Positions 1 to 9,116 of a stretch of DNA of 33,640 nucleotides are shown here, one piece after another. Within the stretch, counting starts at the first letter, position 1, and the number at the start of each line of letters is the position of its first letter. A program made the position numbers and the translations under genes. A model generated the notes under the pieces. The model worked only from the letters and a program-made list of their open reading frames with translations. It made no database searches and was not told where the DNA came from. This stretch comes from Alteromonas marina (GTDB taxonomy: Bacteria; Pseudomonadota; Gammaproteobacteria; Enterobacterales; Alteromonadaceae), in the NCBI RefSeq assembly GCF_000808575.1, contig NZ_JWLW01000029.1, positions 1-33,640 of the forward strand, in the 5' to 3' direction.

Positions 1-16
1 TAACTGACTGGCATTA

Positions 17-37
17 GCCCAATGGGCGCTTTTTTTT
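17..37 (+). terminator. Rho-independent terminator of a gene left of the window
   Basis: GCCC/GGGC stem with a three-base loop (17-27), followed closely by a run of eight T (30-37). The T run is on the plus strand, so it would end a plus-strand gene lying to the left of the window. It touches the stop codon of the convergent minus-strand cyclase gene. The stem is short, so efficiency is uncertain. Confidence 0.55.
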
Positions 38-2387
38 AACTAGTCGATGAAGTTTTGTTGTTGAACATTCTTTCGTCAGCAACTCTGATGAGGTCATCGA
101 AAGTTTTGGCTTCAGTAGGGTAAATAGCAAAACCTATACTGGCATCCACAAACATTTCACCTTTCGAGGTTATTACCGCCCGGATGATCTCATTATGTGT
201 GCGTTGAATAATGCTCGCTATGTCATACTTTTCGTCTATGTCTGAAACAATAATGACAAACTCGTCGCCGCCCACCCTAGCTGCCATGTCAGATAACCTG
301 CATATGGATGATAAACGTTTAGCTATCTCTACCAATACCTCATCACCAACGTTGTGCCCGTACGTGTCGTTGATAGGTTTAAATTTATTTAAATCTAAAT
401 AGAGGCATAGGCAACGTTTGTTTGACCTTTCAACGCGCGCAAATTCTTTTTTCACAAAGGTTGCTAGTGCATAGCGATTAGACAAACCGGTAAGTGAGTC
501 GTGGGTAGCTAACTCGGTAATGCGACGCTCCGCTTCTATTTGCTCGGTGATATCCATATTTATTCCGAACATTTTATTGTTTTCTAATCGTCCATCAGCG
601 CGAATATAACGGAATTTGTTCTTTCCTACTTGGACTCTGAATTGGGTATGGAAGTCTGACTTGGTACTAATGGTGTGGTCTATATGCGCTTTAAGTGACT
701 CAAAATCGTCAACGTGGACAGTGCTCGCCCATACACTGTAGTGCTCGTCAAATTCCTCTTTGGGGATACTGTAAATGCGGTGCATCCAGTCATCCCATAT
801 GAGTTCATTAGTCGTTAAGTCCCACTCCCAAACACCAATATGTGCCGCATCAGCGGCCATTGACATTCGCTTGTGAAGTGCCTGAAGCTCTTGTTCAGTT
901 TTCCTTAATTCCGTAATATCCTCAGAAAGTGACAATAAGTATTGTGCTCTATTGTTACCGTCTTGAATGATTACTTTTTTAATTTGGAAATAATGTGCCT
1001 TTCCGTTAATCACAAACCTTTCTTCTTCACAGCTCTGAGTTTGTTCACTTTCAATAAGCTTCGTATCTGATGCCACTATACGTTTTGCTTCGTCTAGTTC
1101 AAATACATCGAAATCGGTTAAGCCTACAAGGTCAGATTTTGTCATTTTAAGATGTTGTGCAACCATGTTGTTTACGTGGGTAAAGGCGAGGGTATTGGCA
1201 TCCTTTACAATCAGCATATCTGGTAAGGTATCAAAAACAGTTTGTGTGAACACCTCTTGATTTTTTACATCTGAAAGGTCTTTAACAGTACAAACAAAAG
1301 CCTCGTGATTACCAGGCAATTTATTTACTAGAAATGAAAGAGGGAAAGTAGAACCATTTTTTCTGACTCCATCAATGCGATGCGGAATATTTCCCAAATC
1401 TCTTCCTTCAACACTTTTAATTACTTCGTTAAGTAATACATGATTGCCCGAATTATTTTGACTGACGAGATCGCTTACACGGCGAAACTTCAATTCATGC
1501 TCTTGATATCCAAACATAGTTAACGCCGCTGGATTAACGAATTCCAGACGACCGTCAGAGTCAAAAGTGAAGACGCCTTCTTGAACTGTGTTTAGTACGG
1601 CAGTAAACCTATCCGCTGACAGCGTTCTTGCTCTCAGTTCAATTAACAAAATCAAAATAAGTGCGAAAAACACAACCATGAAGGCGACAAGATAGCCAAG
1701 GCTTTTTGCATCTTGGTTGTCGATAAAAACGGTAGAAGGGAGGGGGTACACGTGCATAGACAACATACCCGTATAGTGCATACCTGCTATGGCACTGCCC
1801 ATAATAATGGCGGGAATGAGCTGCTGTACGACATTAACTTCTCTATTTGCGATGGTAGCGTGTACTTTAAGAGATACCCCTGCCAAAACCACGGCCACAA
1901 CGATGGACGCAGAAAAAAGCCAGAGATCGTAAGCCATAACGGCATCCATCTGCATTGCCATCATCCCAATATAATGCATACTGCCGATCCCGCCCCCCAT
2001 ATATAAGCTTCTCAGCCATAGCTTTTTATTTTTTCTTTGATGATGTGAAATAACTATGAAGCTCGCAAATATTGCGGGGAGTACTGATAAGAGTGTAATG
2101 CTGGGGTCATACGATATAGCAATAGGAAGTTCATAGGCCAACATGCCAACGAAGTGCATCGACCAGATTCCGAAGCCAAGAAAACAAGCCGATGCAACTG
2201 TCCAAATAAACCGCTCGTTTTTAAAGTCTGCACGAAATATACGTGAAGCAAAAATAAAGCTGAGTAATGCTGCTGTAATAGCTATTAATATAGAAAGTGC
2301 GACAAAAAACATGTCGTAGTTTGCAGCAACCTCTGTGCCTAAATAAGCGCCACCATTAATGGAAAAATGTGTATGGCTAATACTCAA
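36..2387 (-). CDS. MHYT-PAS-GGDEF membrane diguanylate cyclase
   Basis: Predicted to make cyclic di-GMP from two GTP at the inner membrane. The N-terminal 250 residues are a seven-helix MHYT sensor with three repeats of the type SMHFVGM, SMHYIGM and GMHYTGM; in this family their His and Met residues are proposed to bind copper or sense a gas. Two or three PAS domains follow (about 260-380, 380-500 and 515-620). The C-terminal GGDEF domain has an intact GGDEF signature near residues 706-710. An RxxD inhibitory site (RLSD) lies five residues before it, so the enzyme is probably active and product-inhibited. No EAL domain is present. The family assignment is firm; the signal sensed is unknown. 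No operon partner is evident: the next minus-strand gene upstream, rluF, ends 95 bases away. Confidence 0.93.
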   Translation of the reverse strand: MSISHTHFSINGGAYLGTEVAANYDMFFVALSILIAITAALLSFIFASRIFRADFKNERFIWTVASACFLGFGIWSMHFVGMLAYELPIAISYDPSITLLSVLPAIFASFIVISHHQRKNKKLWLRSLYMGGGIGSMHYIGMMAMQMDAVMAYDLWLFSASIVVAVVLAGVSLKVHATIANREVNVVQQLIPAIIMGSAIAGMHYTGMLSMHVYPLPSTVFIDNQDAKSLGYLVAFMVVFFALILILLIELRARTLSADRFTAVLNTVQEGVFTFDSDGRLEFVNPAALTMFGYQEHELKFRRVSDLVSQNNSGNHVLLNEVIKSVEGRDLGNIPHRIDGVRKNGSTFPLSFLVNKLPGNHEAFVCTVKDLSDVKNQEVFTQTVFDTLPDMLIVKDANTLAFTHVNNMVAQHLKMTKSDLVGLTDFDVFELDEAKRIVASDTKLIESEQTQSCEEERFVINGKAHYFQIKKVIIQDGNNRAQYLLSLSEDITELRKTEQELQALHKRMSMAADAAHIGVWEWDLTTNELIWDDWMHRIYSIPKEEFDEHYSVWASTVHVDDFESLKAHIDHTISTKSDFHTQFRVQVGKNKFRYIRADGRLENNKMFGINMDITEQIEAERRITELATHDSLTGLSNRYALATFVKKEFARVERSNKRCLCLYLDLNKFKPINDTYGHNVGDEVLVEIAKRLSSICRLSDMAARVGGDEFVIIVSDIDEKYDIASIIQRTHNEIIRAVITSKGEMFVDASIGFAIYPTEAKTFDDLIRVADERMFNNKTSSTS

Positions 2388-2482
2388 TGCAAGTTCTCTT
2401 CAAAGGTGTGTATTACCTTTAGTCTAGTAGAACTTGTACGATAATACTTTTGAATATATCAAGAGCTTAAATAAAAAGTTAC

Positions 2483-3220
2483 CTAGACTGTTTTAACTGA
2501 GTGTTTTACCGCATTTTGCAGCGTAGCCAGTTCTCTCTCGGTAAGATTTCGCCACTGACCGGCCTTTAAATTACTGAGTTCCAAATGCATAATACGCGTC
2601 CGCTTGAGCTTGGTGACCTCGTAACCCAAAAACTCACACATTCTGCGTATTTGACGATTAAGCCCTTGGGTGAGAATGATAGTAAACTTGTTTTTGCCGG
2701 TAGGTTTAACGATGCAAGGTTTTGTTACCGTTCCTAAAATAGGAACGCCCCGCGCCATTCGTTTTACAAAGCGCTCGCTTATTGGCTGGTTTACCGTTAC
2801 TTCATACTCTTTGTCGTGCGCGTTTTCAGCACGAAGGATCTTGTTGACGATATCGCCATCACTGGTAAGAATAATTAGCCCTTCAGAAGGCTTATCTAAT
2901 CGGCCTACGGGGAATATGCGTTCTTTGTGACCTATAGCGTCAATAATATTGCCTTTAACATGACGTTCGGTGGTGCAAGTAATACCTATTGGCTTATTAT
3001 AAACAATATATACGCGGTCTGATTTGTCTGACGCTACCGCACCTACAACCTTACCATCTACTTTTACTGTATCACTAGGGCCTATCTTAGTACCTAGTTC
3101 CGGCGGCTGATTATTAACGGTAACGCGATTTTGCTCAATGAGTTTATCGGCTTCACGGCGAGAGCACAGGCCAGTATCGCTGATATATTTATTTAAACGT
3201 TTGGGCGCTTGTTCACTCAT
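2483..3220 (-). CDS. rluF: 23S rRNA pseudouridine synthase RluF
   Basis: Converts a uridine of 23S rRNA to pseudouridine (U2604 in E. coli RluF, with weaker activity at U2605). It has an N-terminal S4 RNA-binding domain (about 6-55, with LCSRREAD) and then the RsuA/RluB/E/F catalytic domain. The motif GRLDKPSEGL holds the catalytic Asp (D109), and the late motif GLNRQIRRMCEFLGYEV is typical of RluF rather than RluB or RluE. Its 245 residues are shorter than the E. coli protein (about 290), mainly through a short C-terminal tail. The ATG at 3220 places the S4 domain as expected. It looks like a single-gene unit; the gene upstream on the same strand has its own hairpin terminator. Confidence 0.9.
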   Translation of the reverse strand: MSEQAPKRLNKYISDTGLCSRREADKLIEQNRVTVNNQPPELGTKIGPSDTVKVDGKVVGAVASDKSDRVYIVYNKPIGITCTTERHVKGNIIDAIGHKERIFPVGRLDKPSEGLIILTSDGDIVNKILRAENAHDKEYEVTVNQPISERFVKRMARGVPILGTVTKPCIVKPTGKNKFTIILTQGLNRQIRRMCEFLGYEVTKLKRTRIMHLELSNLKAGQWRNLTERELATLQNAVKHSVKTV

Positions 3221-3272
3221 TGCGCATTAAGTCCTATTGATTTTAAAAAGAGGGCAATTCTACCACGACAAC

Positions 3273-3299
3273 AAGAAAGGGGCGATTCGCCCCTTTCTT
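3273..3299 (-). terminator. Strong hairpin terminator downstream of the coiled-coil gene
   Basis: A perfect 12-bp stem (AAGAAAGGGGCG and its complement) closes a three-base ATT loop. On the minus strand the stem itself ends in TTTCTT followed by GTTGT, so it can end the minus-strand gene that stops at 3367. It insulates that gene from rluF. The stem is very stable; the U tract is imperfect. Confidence 0.75.
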
Positions 3300-3366
3300 T
3301 ATTACACGCTGTACATCGCTTGCTGTACTAAGTTAGTTACTCTTGGAACACGTACGTTAAGCGTTA

Positions 3367-4173
3367 TTAATTAACTGAGGGAGAAGGGGCAGACCCGCTG
3401 CCACCCGTTGAGCCGCTTCTTGAGACAACTTTGGTGGCTATATCTCGGATTTCATTTTCCAAACTGGTGATGCGTCCAGACAAGGTCGTATTGCGTTGTT
3501 CTAACACCGATAGCTTATCGGTTAGGTTACGAACGCTTTGCTGTGTGCTTTGTTTGTCGTTTACCGCTTGTTCTAACTGAACGTTAACAGCCAGTAACTC
3601 ATCAGCTAAAGACGCTAATTGATTTTTAACTGAACCAATAGCCGCAGTTTGCGTCTTTACATCGTCAGAAACGGCATTGATGTTTTTATTAAGTGCTGTT
3701 TGAACATTTCCTACACGGTCGCCAAGGTCAGCGATTTCTTGTTGGTTTCGACGCCATGCTGAAGCCCATAGCTTATCCATTTGCTCCCAAAGTTCGTTTG
3801 TCTTGTTAGTCAACTCGGTCACTTTAACCTGCAAAGCAACAGTAGACTCGCCAATTTCTTCGCCTGTGGCAGAAAGTTTGTTCTCTAATTGCATGATTCG
3901 CTTTTCGGCCTGTTCAGCCACGGCTTTTTGTTGCTCAAGCAGGGTGTACAAGTAGTAGCAACCACCGCATGCCGCTAAAGCAATTAGGGCAACTAATACA
4001 ACCCAGATACCGTTGCTACTTCCACTATTTGATGGCTGACGGTTAGCCGACGAGGAAGGTGAGGGCGTAGTCGTCTTTGTGGGAGTAGCCTGTCTTTTCG
4101 TCTGATAGTCTCGACGGTCTTCTTCATCCAATCTTATGGTTGGAAACTCATCGCTTTTAGAATTATTTGCCAT
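3367..4173 (-). CDS. Single-pass membrane protein with long coiled coil
   Basis: I do not recognise a named family. The first 50 residues are hydrophilic and rich in Ser, Thr and Pro. One transmembrane helix follows (about 54-76, IWVVLVALIALAACGGCYYL), and then about 170 residues of heptad-rich coiled coil (about 80-250). The C-terminus is a short Gly/Ser tail. The layout implies an N-terminus in the cytoplasm and a coiled coil in the periplasm, or the reverse; no cleavable signal peptide is seen. It resembles the general design of envelope-spanning or cell-division accessory proteins, but no function can be assigned. It is transcribed alone, with a terminator just downstream. Confidence 0.8.
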   Translation of the reverse strand: MANNSKSDEFPTIRLDEEDRRDYQTKRQATPTKTTTPSPSSSANRQPSNSGSSNGIWVVLVALIALAACGGCYYLYTLLEQQKAVAEQAEKRIMQLENKLSATGEEIGESTVALQVKVTELTNKTNELWEQMDKLWASAWRRNQQEIADLGDRVGNVQTALNKNINAVSDDVKTQTAAIGSVKNQLASLADELLAVNVQLEQAVNDKQSTQQSVRNLTDKLSVLEQRNTTLSGRITSLENEIRDIATKVVSRSGSTGGSGSAPSPSVN

Positions 4174-4298
4174 AGTAAATTTATAATCTCTTTATGTAGC
4201 GCTCTCTTCATGGTGTCGACATCTTCTATATTGTTCAAGAGAGCACATTTTTCTTTGCGCACGATTTCATGTTATCGCTAAATTAAGGGAAATTCTAC

Positions 4299-4329
4299 GG
4301 CTTATGTTGAATGTCAATAAACATAAGCC
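4299..4329. repeat. Inverted repeat upstream of the coiled-coil gene
   Basis: GGCTTATGTT and AACATAAGCC form a perfect 10-bp inverted repeat with an 11-base spacer. No T run follows on either strand, so it is not a classical terminator. It lies 126 bases upstream of the 4173 start and 54 bases downstream of the fusion gene's stop at 4383. It could be a Rho-assisted terminator, an mRNA 3' stabiliser or an operator. Confidence 0.5.
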
Positions 4330-4382
4330 AAAGAATTTGAAATTCGAGTGATTTAGCCGCTTAATTAGCAAAAAACATCGTG

Positions 4383-5939
4383 TTAATTTTTATCGCCAAT
4401 CCACTCCACACGGTATAAATCGCGACGTCGGTCAAGGTAGTTTCTCACTGAACCTTCATTTTGCAATTTAGTCAGTTTGTCTAGGTCTAAATCAACAATC
4501 AGCGTCATTTCAGTATTGGGTGTAGTCTCTGACACGATAGCATCGTGAGGGAATGCAAAATCACTAGGGGAAAATACGGCAGTCTGTCCATATTGAATAT
4601 CCACGTTATCAACTTTTGGCAGGTTTCCTACACTTCCTGCAATTGCTACGTAACATTCGTTTTCAATAGCTCTTGCTTGTGCACAGCGACGGACACGCAG
4701 GTAGCCATTTTTTGTATCCGTCCAAAAGGGGACAAACAAGATTTGCATCTCTTGGTCGGAAAGAATGCGCGCTAACTCTGGGAACTCTACGTCATAACAG
4801 ATTAACACGCCGATTTTTCCAAAGTCGGTATCAAATGTCTTGAGGCTGTTTCCACCCTTCATGATCCAGTCCTCTTTTTCATGAGGTGTTGGATGAAGTT
4901 TGTACTGGCTCTCTATGGTCCCGTCCCTTTTGCAAATATAGCTAACGTTATACAGCTGTTCATCTTCTACTACAGGCATCGAACCCGCGATAATTGTTAT
5001 ATTGTATGACACCGCTAAATGCGATACGGCAGTTAAAATTTCATCAGTGTAAGTAGCCAAATGCCAAATAGCGTCTATGGACGAATCAGACGGACTTAGG
5101 CCCATAAGCGGAGCATTAAAAAATTCAGGGAACAAGGCCACATCGCACGAATAGTCAGACAGTGCGTCGACGAAGTACTCAACCTGCTGTAACAGCTCCT
5201 CGACATTGTTAAAATACCGCATTTGCCACTGAATACATCCTATGCGCGCACTTGATTTTCTGCTAGCGATCAATGACGGCGTGCCAGGCTCGTAGTAAAT
5301 GTTGTGCCATTGAAGCAGCGTGGCATACCCCTTAGATGCTTCATCTTCAGGGAGGTAGGCGGTCATTACTTGCTTAACTTCAAAACCGTTTGATAGTTGA
5401 AACGTCAAAATGGGGTCGTAAATATCCTTGAGTTTAACTTGCTCAATGTATTCATAAGGCGACAGTTCATCTGCATAGTTTCTATAATTGGGTATACGGC
5501 CTCCAGCCATAATTGATTTTAGATTTAAGTTTCTACATAGTTCTTTGCGCGCTTCATAAAGACGCCGGCCTAAGCGAAGGCCGCGGTATTCTGGGCAAAC
5601 AATAACCTCTACGCCATAAAGCACATCACCATTCGGATCGTGCGTTGTCAGATAGGCATCACCGGTTATTTCATCGTAACTATGTTTATCACCGAACTGG
5701 TCGTAATCAACAATAACTGAAATGGCAAAAGCAACGACTTTCCCTTTATCTTCAATACATATTTGCCCTTCAGGAAACGTGGTAACTTGCGCTTTGTAGT
5801 TAGAATAAGGCCATGCGCCTCCAACATTAGCGTATACCTTATCCATTAATGCTTTTACGTCGTTGTAGTCGTCTAACCTCAAGTTTCTTAAGTCTAGATG
5901 ATGCTCTGTTTCTTCTATCTGTGTTTGATCTTGACTCAT
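4383..5939 (-). CDS. GNAT acetyltransferase fused to nitrilase-family amidohydrolase
   Basis: A two-domain enzyme, probably cytosolic. Residues 15-215 are a GNAT-like acetyltransferase domain; the acetyl-CoA loop is represented by CPEYRGLRLGRRLYEAR near 115-131. Residues 230-510 are a carbon-nitrogen hydrolase domain with the full Glu-Lys-Cys triad: E272 in LFPEFFNAP, K347 in YKLHPTPHEK and C381 in LICYDVEFPE. It should hydrolyse an amide or nitrile, while the GNAT part may acetylate or bind an amine. This fusion is a known, widespread bacterial architecture annotated as a bifunctional GNAT/carbon-nitrogen hydrolase; the substrate is not established from sequence. The ATG at 5939 gives a complete GNAT domain. 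No obvious operon partner exists. Confidence 0.92.
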   Translation of the reverse strand: MSQDQTQIEETEHHLDLRNLRLDDYNDVKALMDKVYANVGGAWPYSNYKAQVTTFPEGQICIEDKGKVVAFAISVIVDYDQFGDKHSYDEITGDAYLTTHDPNGDVLYGVEVIVCPEYRGLRLGRRLYEARKELCRNLNLKSIMAGGRIPNYRNYADELSPYEYIEQVKLKDIYDPILTFQLSNGFEVKQVMTAYLPEDEASKGYATLLQWHNIYYEPGTPSLIASRKSSARIGCIQWQMRYFNNVEELLQQVEYFVDALSDYSCDVALFPEFFNAPLMGLSPSDSSIDAIWHLATYTDEILTAVSHLAVSYNITIIAGSMPVVEDEQLYNVSYICKRDGTIESQYKLHPTPHEKEDWIMKGGNSLKTFDTDFGKIGVLICYDVEFPELARILSDQEMQILFVPFWTDTKNGYLRVRRCAQARAIENECYVAIAGSVGNLPKVDNVDIQYGQTAVFSPSDFAFPHDAIVSETTPNTEMTLIVDLDLDKLTKLQNEGSVRNYLDRRRDLYRVEWIGDKN

Positions 5940-6374
5940 GGGTTACTCTTTTTGCTAAAAATTCTGATACGTATTTTGTATATTTCTACTTAAACGCCTC
6001 GCAAGTGGTTTTTCAACTGTTAAATGCAGCCGCGTGTTTCAAAGAATGAGACAAAGGTGACGAGGACATGTGAAAAGCGCTTTTACTCGGCATTCTTAAA
6101 ATATACACCTCGGTTTACTTATTGATTTAGTTTACCTTTTACGGGATTTGCTGTTGCACCAATGAATATGATGCAAGCAAGAAGCGTGCGACTTTTCATC
6201 GTCAAGACTAACGACAAAAAAAATTTCTTCTATCGATAAAAAAATAACGCAGAAATAAGGTGGTGATGCAATTGTCATAGGGCTCAACCCCGAGTATAAG
6301 TTCGCAAACTTTTTAACGAATACAAGCACCCTAAATGCTCGGTCAGTCAACCGCTCTAAGGTAAAGATACTCTG
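5940..6374. other. Divergent intergenic region
   Basis: This 435-base AT-rich stretch separates the minus-strand fusion gene from the plus-strand oxygenase gene, so it should hold both promoters. An open frame on the minus strand (6132-6389) has no family signature and overlaps the oxygenase start, so I do not call it. No clear repeat or RNA gene was seen. Confidence 0.5.
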
Positions 6375-7046
6375 ATGAATAGAGAACAACTTGCGTCCTA
6401 TCAGCCTCTACATGTTTTCGATGAAGTCATATTTGAAAATGTCGTCGATGACTTAGTCACTAAAGGCTTTTCTATTCAAGAGAATGGTTTACCTGATTTT
6501 ATTACTCAGGCACTTTTGTCTTGCCAGAAAGCAATTTCCGAAGCTGAATACAAAAGAGCAGGTATTGGTCGCGCAGAAAATTATCAACAAGCTGAAAAAG
6601 TGCGCGGGGACGAAATTTGCTGGATCACAGGGTCTTCTCAAGAGGGGGCCTTGTGGCTTTCGTGGTGTGAAGCCATGCAGCTATACATAAATCGTTCGCT
6701 TTTTATGGGGCTTTTTTCTTTTGAAAGTCATTTTGCCTGTTATGAACCCGGTAAATTTTACAAACGCCATGTAGATGCGTTTAAGGGGCAGGGCAATCGT
6801 GTACTATCACTCGTTGCTTACTTAAATGATAAATGGCAAGAAGACGACGGTGGAGAATTGGTGCTTTATGCTGATGAAAGCGACGAAACAGGCACAAAAA
6901 TTTTACCAACTAAGGGCACATTCGTGGTGTTTCTTAGTGAAGCCTTCCCCCATGAAGTATTGCCTGCGGTAAGAACGCGTCATTCTGTTGCAGGGTGGTT
7001 CAGGGTAAATGGTAGTGTTAACGATAACATCGACCCACCACGCTAG
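6375..7046 (+). CDS. 2OG-Fe(II) oxygenase, prolyl-hydroxylase type
   Basis: A non-haem iron, 2-oxoglutarate-dependent dioxygenase of the bacterial PHD/SM-20 type. The double-stranded beta-helix core is complete: H132 and D134 in FYKRHVDAF bind iron, H193 in FPHEVLPAVR is the third ligand, and R202 should bind the 2OG carboxylate in TRHSVAGWF. GGELVLY is the usual strand before the second His. Its 223 residues match the length of Pseudomonas PPHD, which hydroxylates a proline in the EF-Tu switch I loop. By analogy EF-Tu is a possible substrate, but that is inference. The ATG at 6375 is preceded by a weak ribosome site (AAGGTAAAG). It appears monocistronic. Confidence 0.9.
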   Translation: MNREQLASYQPLHVFDEVIFENVVDDLVTKGFSIQENGLPDFITQALLSCQKAISEAEYKRAGIGRAENYQQAEKVRGDEICWITGSSQEGALWLSWCEAMQLYINRSLFMGLFSFESHFACYEPGKFYKRHVDAFKGQGNRVLSLVAYLNDKWQEDDGGELVLYADESDETGTKILPTKGTFVVFLSEAFPHEVLPAVRTRHSVAGWFRVNGSVNDNIDPPR

Positions 7047-7261
7047 TATCTAAAAAACAATACTTATGTATAATACGATTTTGCTATATATCTGTTGTGA
7101 TGAAGCATGGCCTGAAATTAAAGTGTGGCATAAGCGCGGGCAAGTTACTCGCTGACTGTGCAGTTAGAAGCCATGTTTCACAGATGCATAGTGTTATCCA
7201 TGATAAGCTGCGCTTACGCTATTGTGTTGCTTAGGGAAAAGATGTAAGAAGTGATTGGCTA

Positions 7262-8947
7262 ATGCTGGAAAAAATACCCGCCCCCACCCCAAGAGAAGAG
7301 CTACACGTGCTGGTTATTGATAACCAAGGGCTAGTGCATGATGTTGTTGCATCAGCATTACATGAAGTTGGGATTAAAAACGTAAGTAGTGCATTTAATG
7401 CATTTCATGCTAAAAGGCTTTGTTCGGCAAAACAATATGATTTTGTTTTACTAGCGTTTAACGTAAGTCACGATAAAGATGGTTTTCACCTTTTTGAAGA
7501 ATTAAAACACCTCAATCACATCAATGACACCACGACGGTAATTTTTCTCAGTGCAGAGACCTCCCCAGAACTTGTTAACTGTATTGTAGAGCTGCAGCCC
7601 GATGACTTTTGGGTTAAGCCACTACAACGCAACAAGATTGAATCTCGTCTGGAATACCTTATTCAAGTTAGGCTAAAGCTTCATAAAATGTTGCATTGTA
7701 TGCATGCTGGTGACTATTCCACCGCAATGTATTATGCGCAGCGACAGTTGAAAGACCCCTCGCTTTCTGAATACCACACCCGAATAAAGCGGCTTATTGG
7801 CGATTGTTTGCTGCAGCTTCGCGATTATGAAACGGCAGAGGACTACTTTAGAACACTGTTACAAAGTATGGACCACGCATGGGTTCACATTGGTCTTACC
7901 CGTTCGCTATTGCGTCAAGATGAACTCGAAGAAGCACAGTTACTGGTTGACGATCTGCTTCAGCGACCCGACACGCGATTCCTAACTTTTGATTTGCTCG
8001 CACAATATTTTATTGAAAAAGAGCAGTTTGATATTGCTTACGAGCAAATGAAAGAAGCAAGTCGACTTGCTCCCCGAAACATTGAACGCAACAAGCGTTT
8101 ATGGGATCTCGCCAGACTTAATCACGACAAAGCCGGTCAGCTTTCTGCCGTGCAAAATATGGCTAAGTTTGCCAAAAATTCAATTCACGATTCGCCCCAA
8201 CTGACACTTAATGTTATTCGCTCAACTATTGATCTGGCTACAAGCTTAGGTAATGCAGAAGGTGACAAATACTTAAAGCGCGCAGAGTATGAACTGGAAG
8301 AACTTAGGCAGCAAAAAGGTATGCAAAATCAGCTCGCCGAGCAGATTGATGTGGTTAAATCGCGAGTGTTATGCCTAAAAGACCAGAAGCGTGAAGCTGA
8401 AAAATTAATGGAGGGGCGTACTGCATCTACCGACGGGCTATCGATGGAAGACAGTTTAGACAAAATGAAAGCGTTTCACGAACTGGGCATGCGCGAGCAC
8501 TGTGTCAGCATTTTGGATAAATTGAGAAAACAGATTGAGGGCGATACGTTTACTTCACAAGTAGTAAATGAGTACCTTAACCAAGAATCGATAGAGCGTA
8601 CCGAAATTCAGTTTACCACGAAAGAACTAAAACAAATGGCGGCAGTGAACTACAAAGAAAACCGCCTCATCCCTGCGTATAACAACTTGCAGCAAGCGTT
8701 AACGCTGTCTCCCAAAGACAAGCAAGTTGCGTTAAGCTTGCTTAAAGTCATTACTCAAATGCATCTTGATGGTGGGCTAAGTGAAGAGCAAATGAAGTCA
8801 GCGCAGCGAGCGGCCAAGCTGCTCTGTACAGAAGAGCTATCGGCGACTCAGGCAGATAAACGCGACCAGTATATCGCTCGCATTGGCATTGAAGTCGACG
8901 ACACTAATGCTGCTGATTCAGTTGGTATGGTTGTGGCAAAAGTCTAA
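7262..8947 (+). CDS. Receiver-domain protein with TPR repeats, phosphoacceptor lost
   Basis: The N-terminal 125 residues fold as a response-regulator receiver: D20 in VLVIDNQG, a Ser switch residue in IFLSAET and a conserved Lys in FWVKPL. At the usual phosphoacceptor position the sequence reads YDFVLLAFNV, with Ala65 where Asp is normal. Residues from about 140 to the end are helical TPR-like repeats (for example GDYSTAMYYAQRQL and RDYETAEDYFRTLL). There is no DNA-binding or enzymatic output domain. Such receiver-TPR proteins are thought to act through protein contacts in signalling. With A65 the receiver cannot be phosphorylated in the standard way, so it may be a constitutive pseudo-receiver. 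The gene stands alone. Confidence 0.88.
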   Translation: MLEKIPAPTPREELHVLVIDNQGLVHDVVASALHEVGIKNVSSAFNAFHAKRLCSAKQYDFVLLAFNVSHDKDGFHLFEELKHLNHINDTTTVIFLSAETSPELVNCIVELQPDDFWVKPLQRNKIESRLEYLIQVRLKLHKMLHCMHAGDYSTAMYYAQRQLKDPSLSEYHTRIKRLIGDCLLQLRDYETAEDYFRTLLQSMDHAWVHIGLTRSLLRQDELEEAQLLVDDLLQRPDTRFLTFDLLAQYFIEKEQFDIAYEQMKEASRLAPRNIERNKRLWDLARLNHDKAGQLSAVQNMAKFAKNSIHDSPQLTLNVIRSTIDLATSLGNAEGDKYLKRAEYELEELRQQKGMQNQLAEQIDVVKSRVLCLKDQKREAEKLMEGRTASTDGLSMEDSLDKMKAFHELGMREHCVSILDKLRKQIEGDTFTSQVVNEYLNQESIERTEIQFTTKELKQMAAVNYKENRLIPAYNNLQQALTLSPKDKQVALSLLKVITQMHLDGGLSEEQMKSAQRAAKLLCTEELSATQADKRDQYIARIGIEVDDTNAADSVGMVVAKV

Positions 8948-9057
8948 CTTTTTGCATTTCACTGTGTGCTGACTTTTTCAACAGAGCACCGCCTGACATT
9001 TATTTTTAATCGTCCTACAGTCATAGTTCAATAATAGTTGTGAGACAAAAAACTAAA

Positions 9058-9085
9058 AAAGCTGCTCTGATACCAGAGCAGCTTT
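9058..9085 (-). terminator. Terminator of the secreted nuclease gene, possibly bidirectional
   Basis: AAAGCTGCTCTG pairs perfectly with CAGAGCAGCTTT (12 bp, four-base loop). On the minus strand the stem is followed by TTTTTAGTTTTTTG, a good U tract, so it ends the nuclease gene. On the plus strand only three T follow, but it may also stop transcripts from the receiver-TPR gene. Confidence 0.85.
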
Positions 9086-9116
9086 AACGTTTAAAAGAAG
9101 TTAACCTTTTCTTTTT

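Noticed and set aside
1713..2006. 97-codon open frame on the plus strand within the cyclase gene
   Set aside because: Antisense shadow of the MHYT repeats; its many His residues come from reading those repeats in reverse.
6132..6389. 85-codon open frame on the minus strand
   Set aside because: It overlaps the start of the oxygenase gene, lacks a ribosome site and shows no family pattern.
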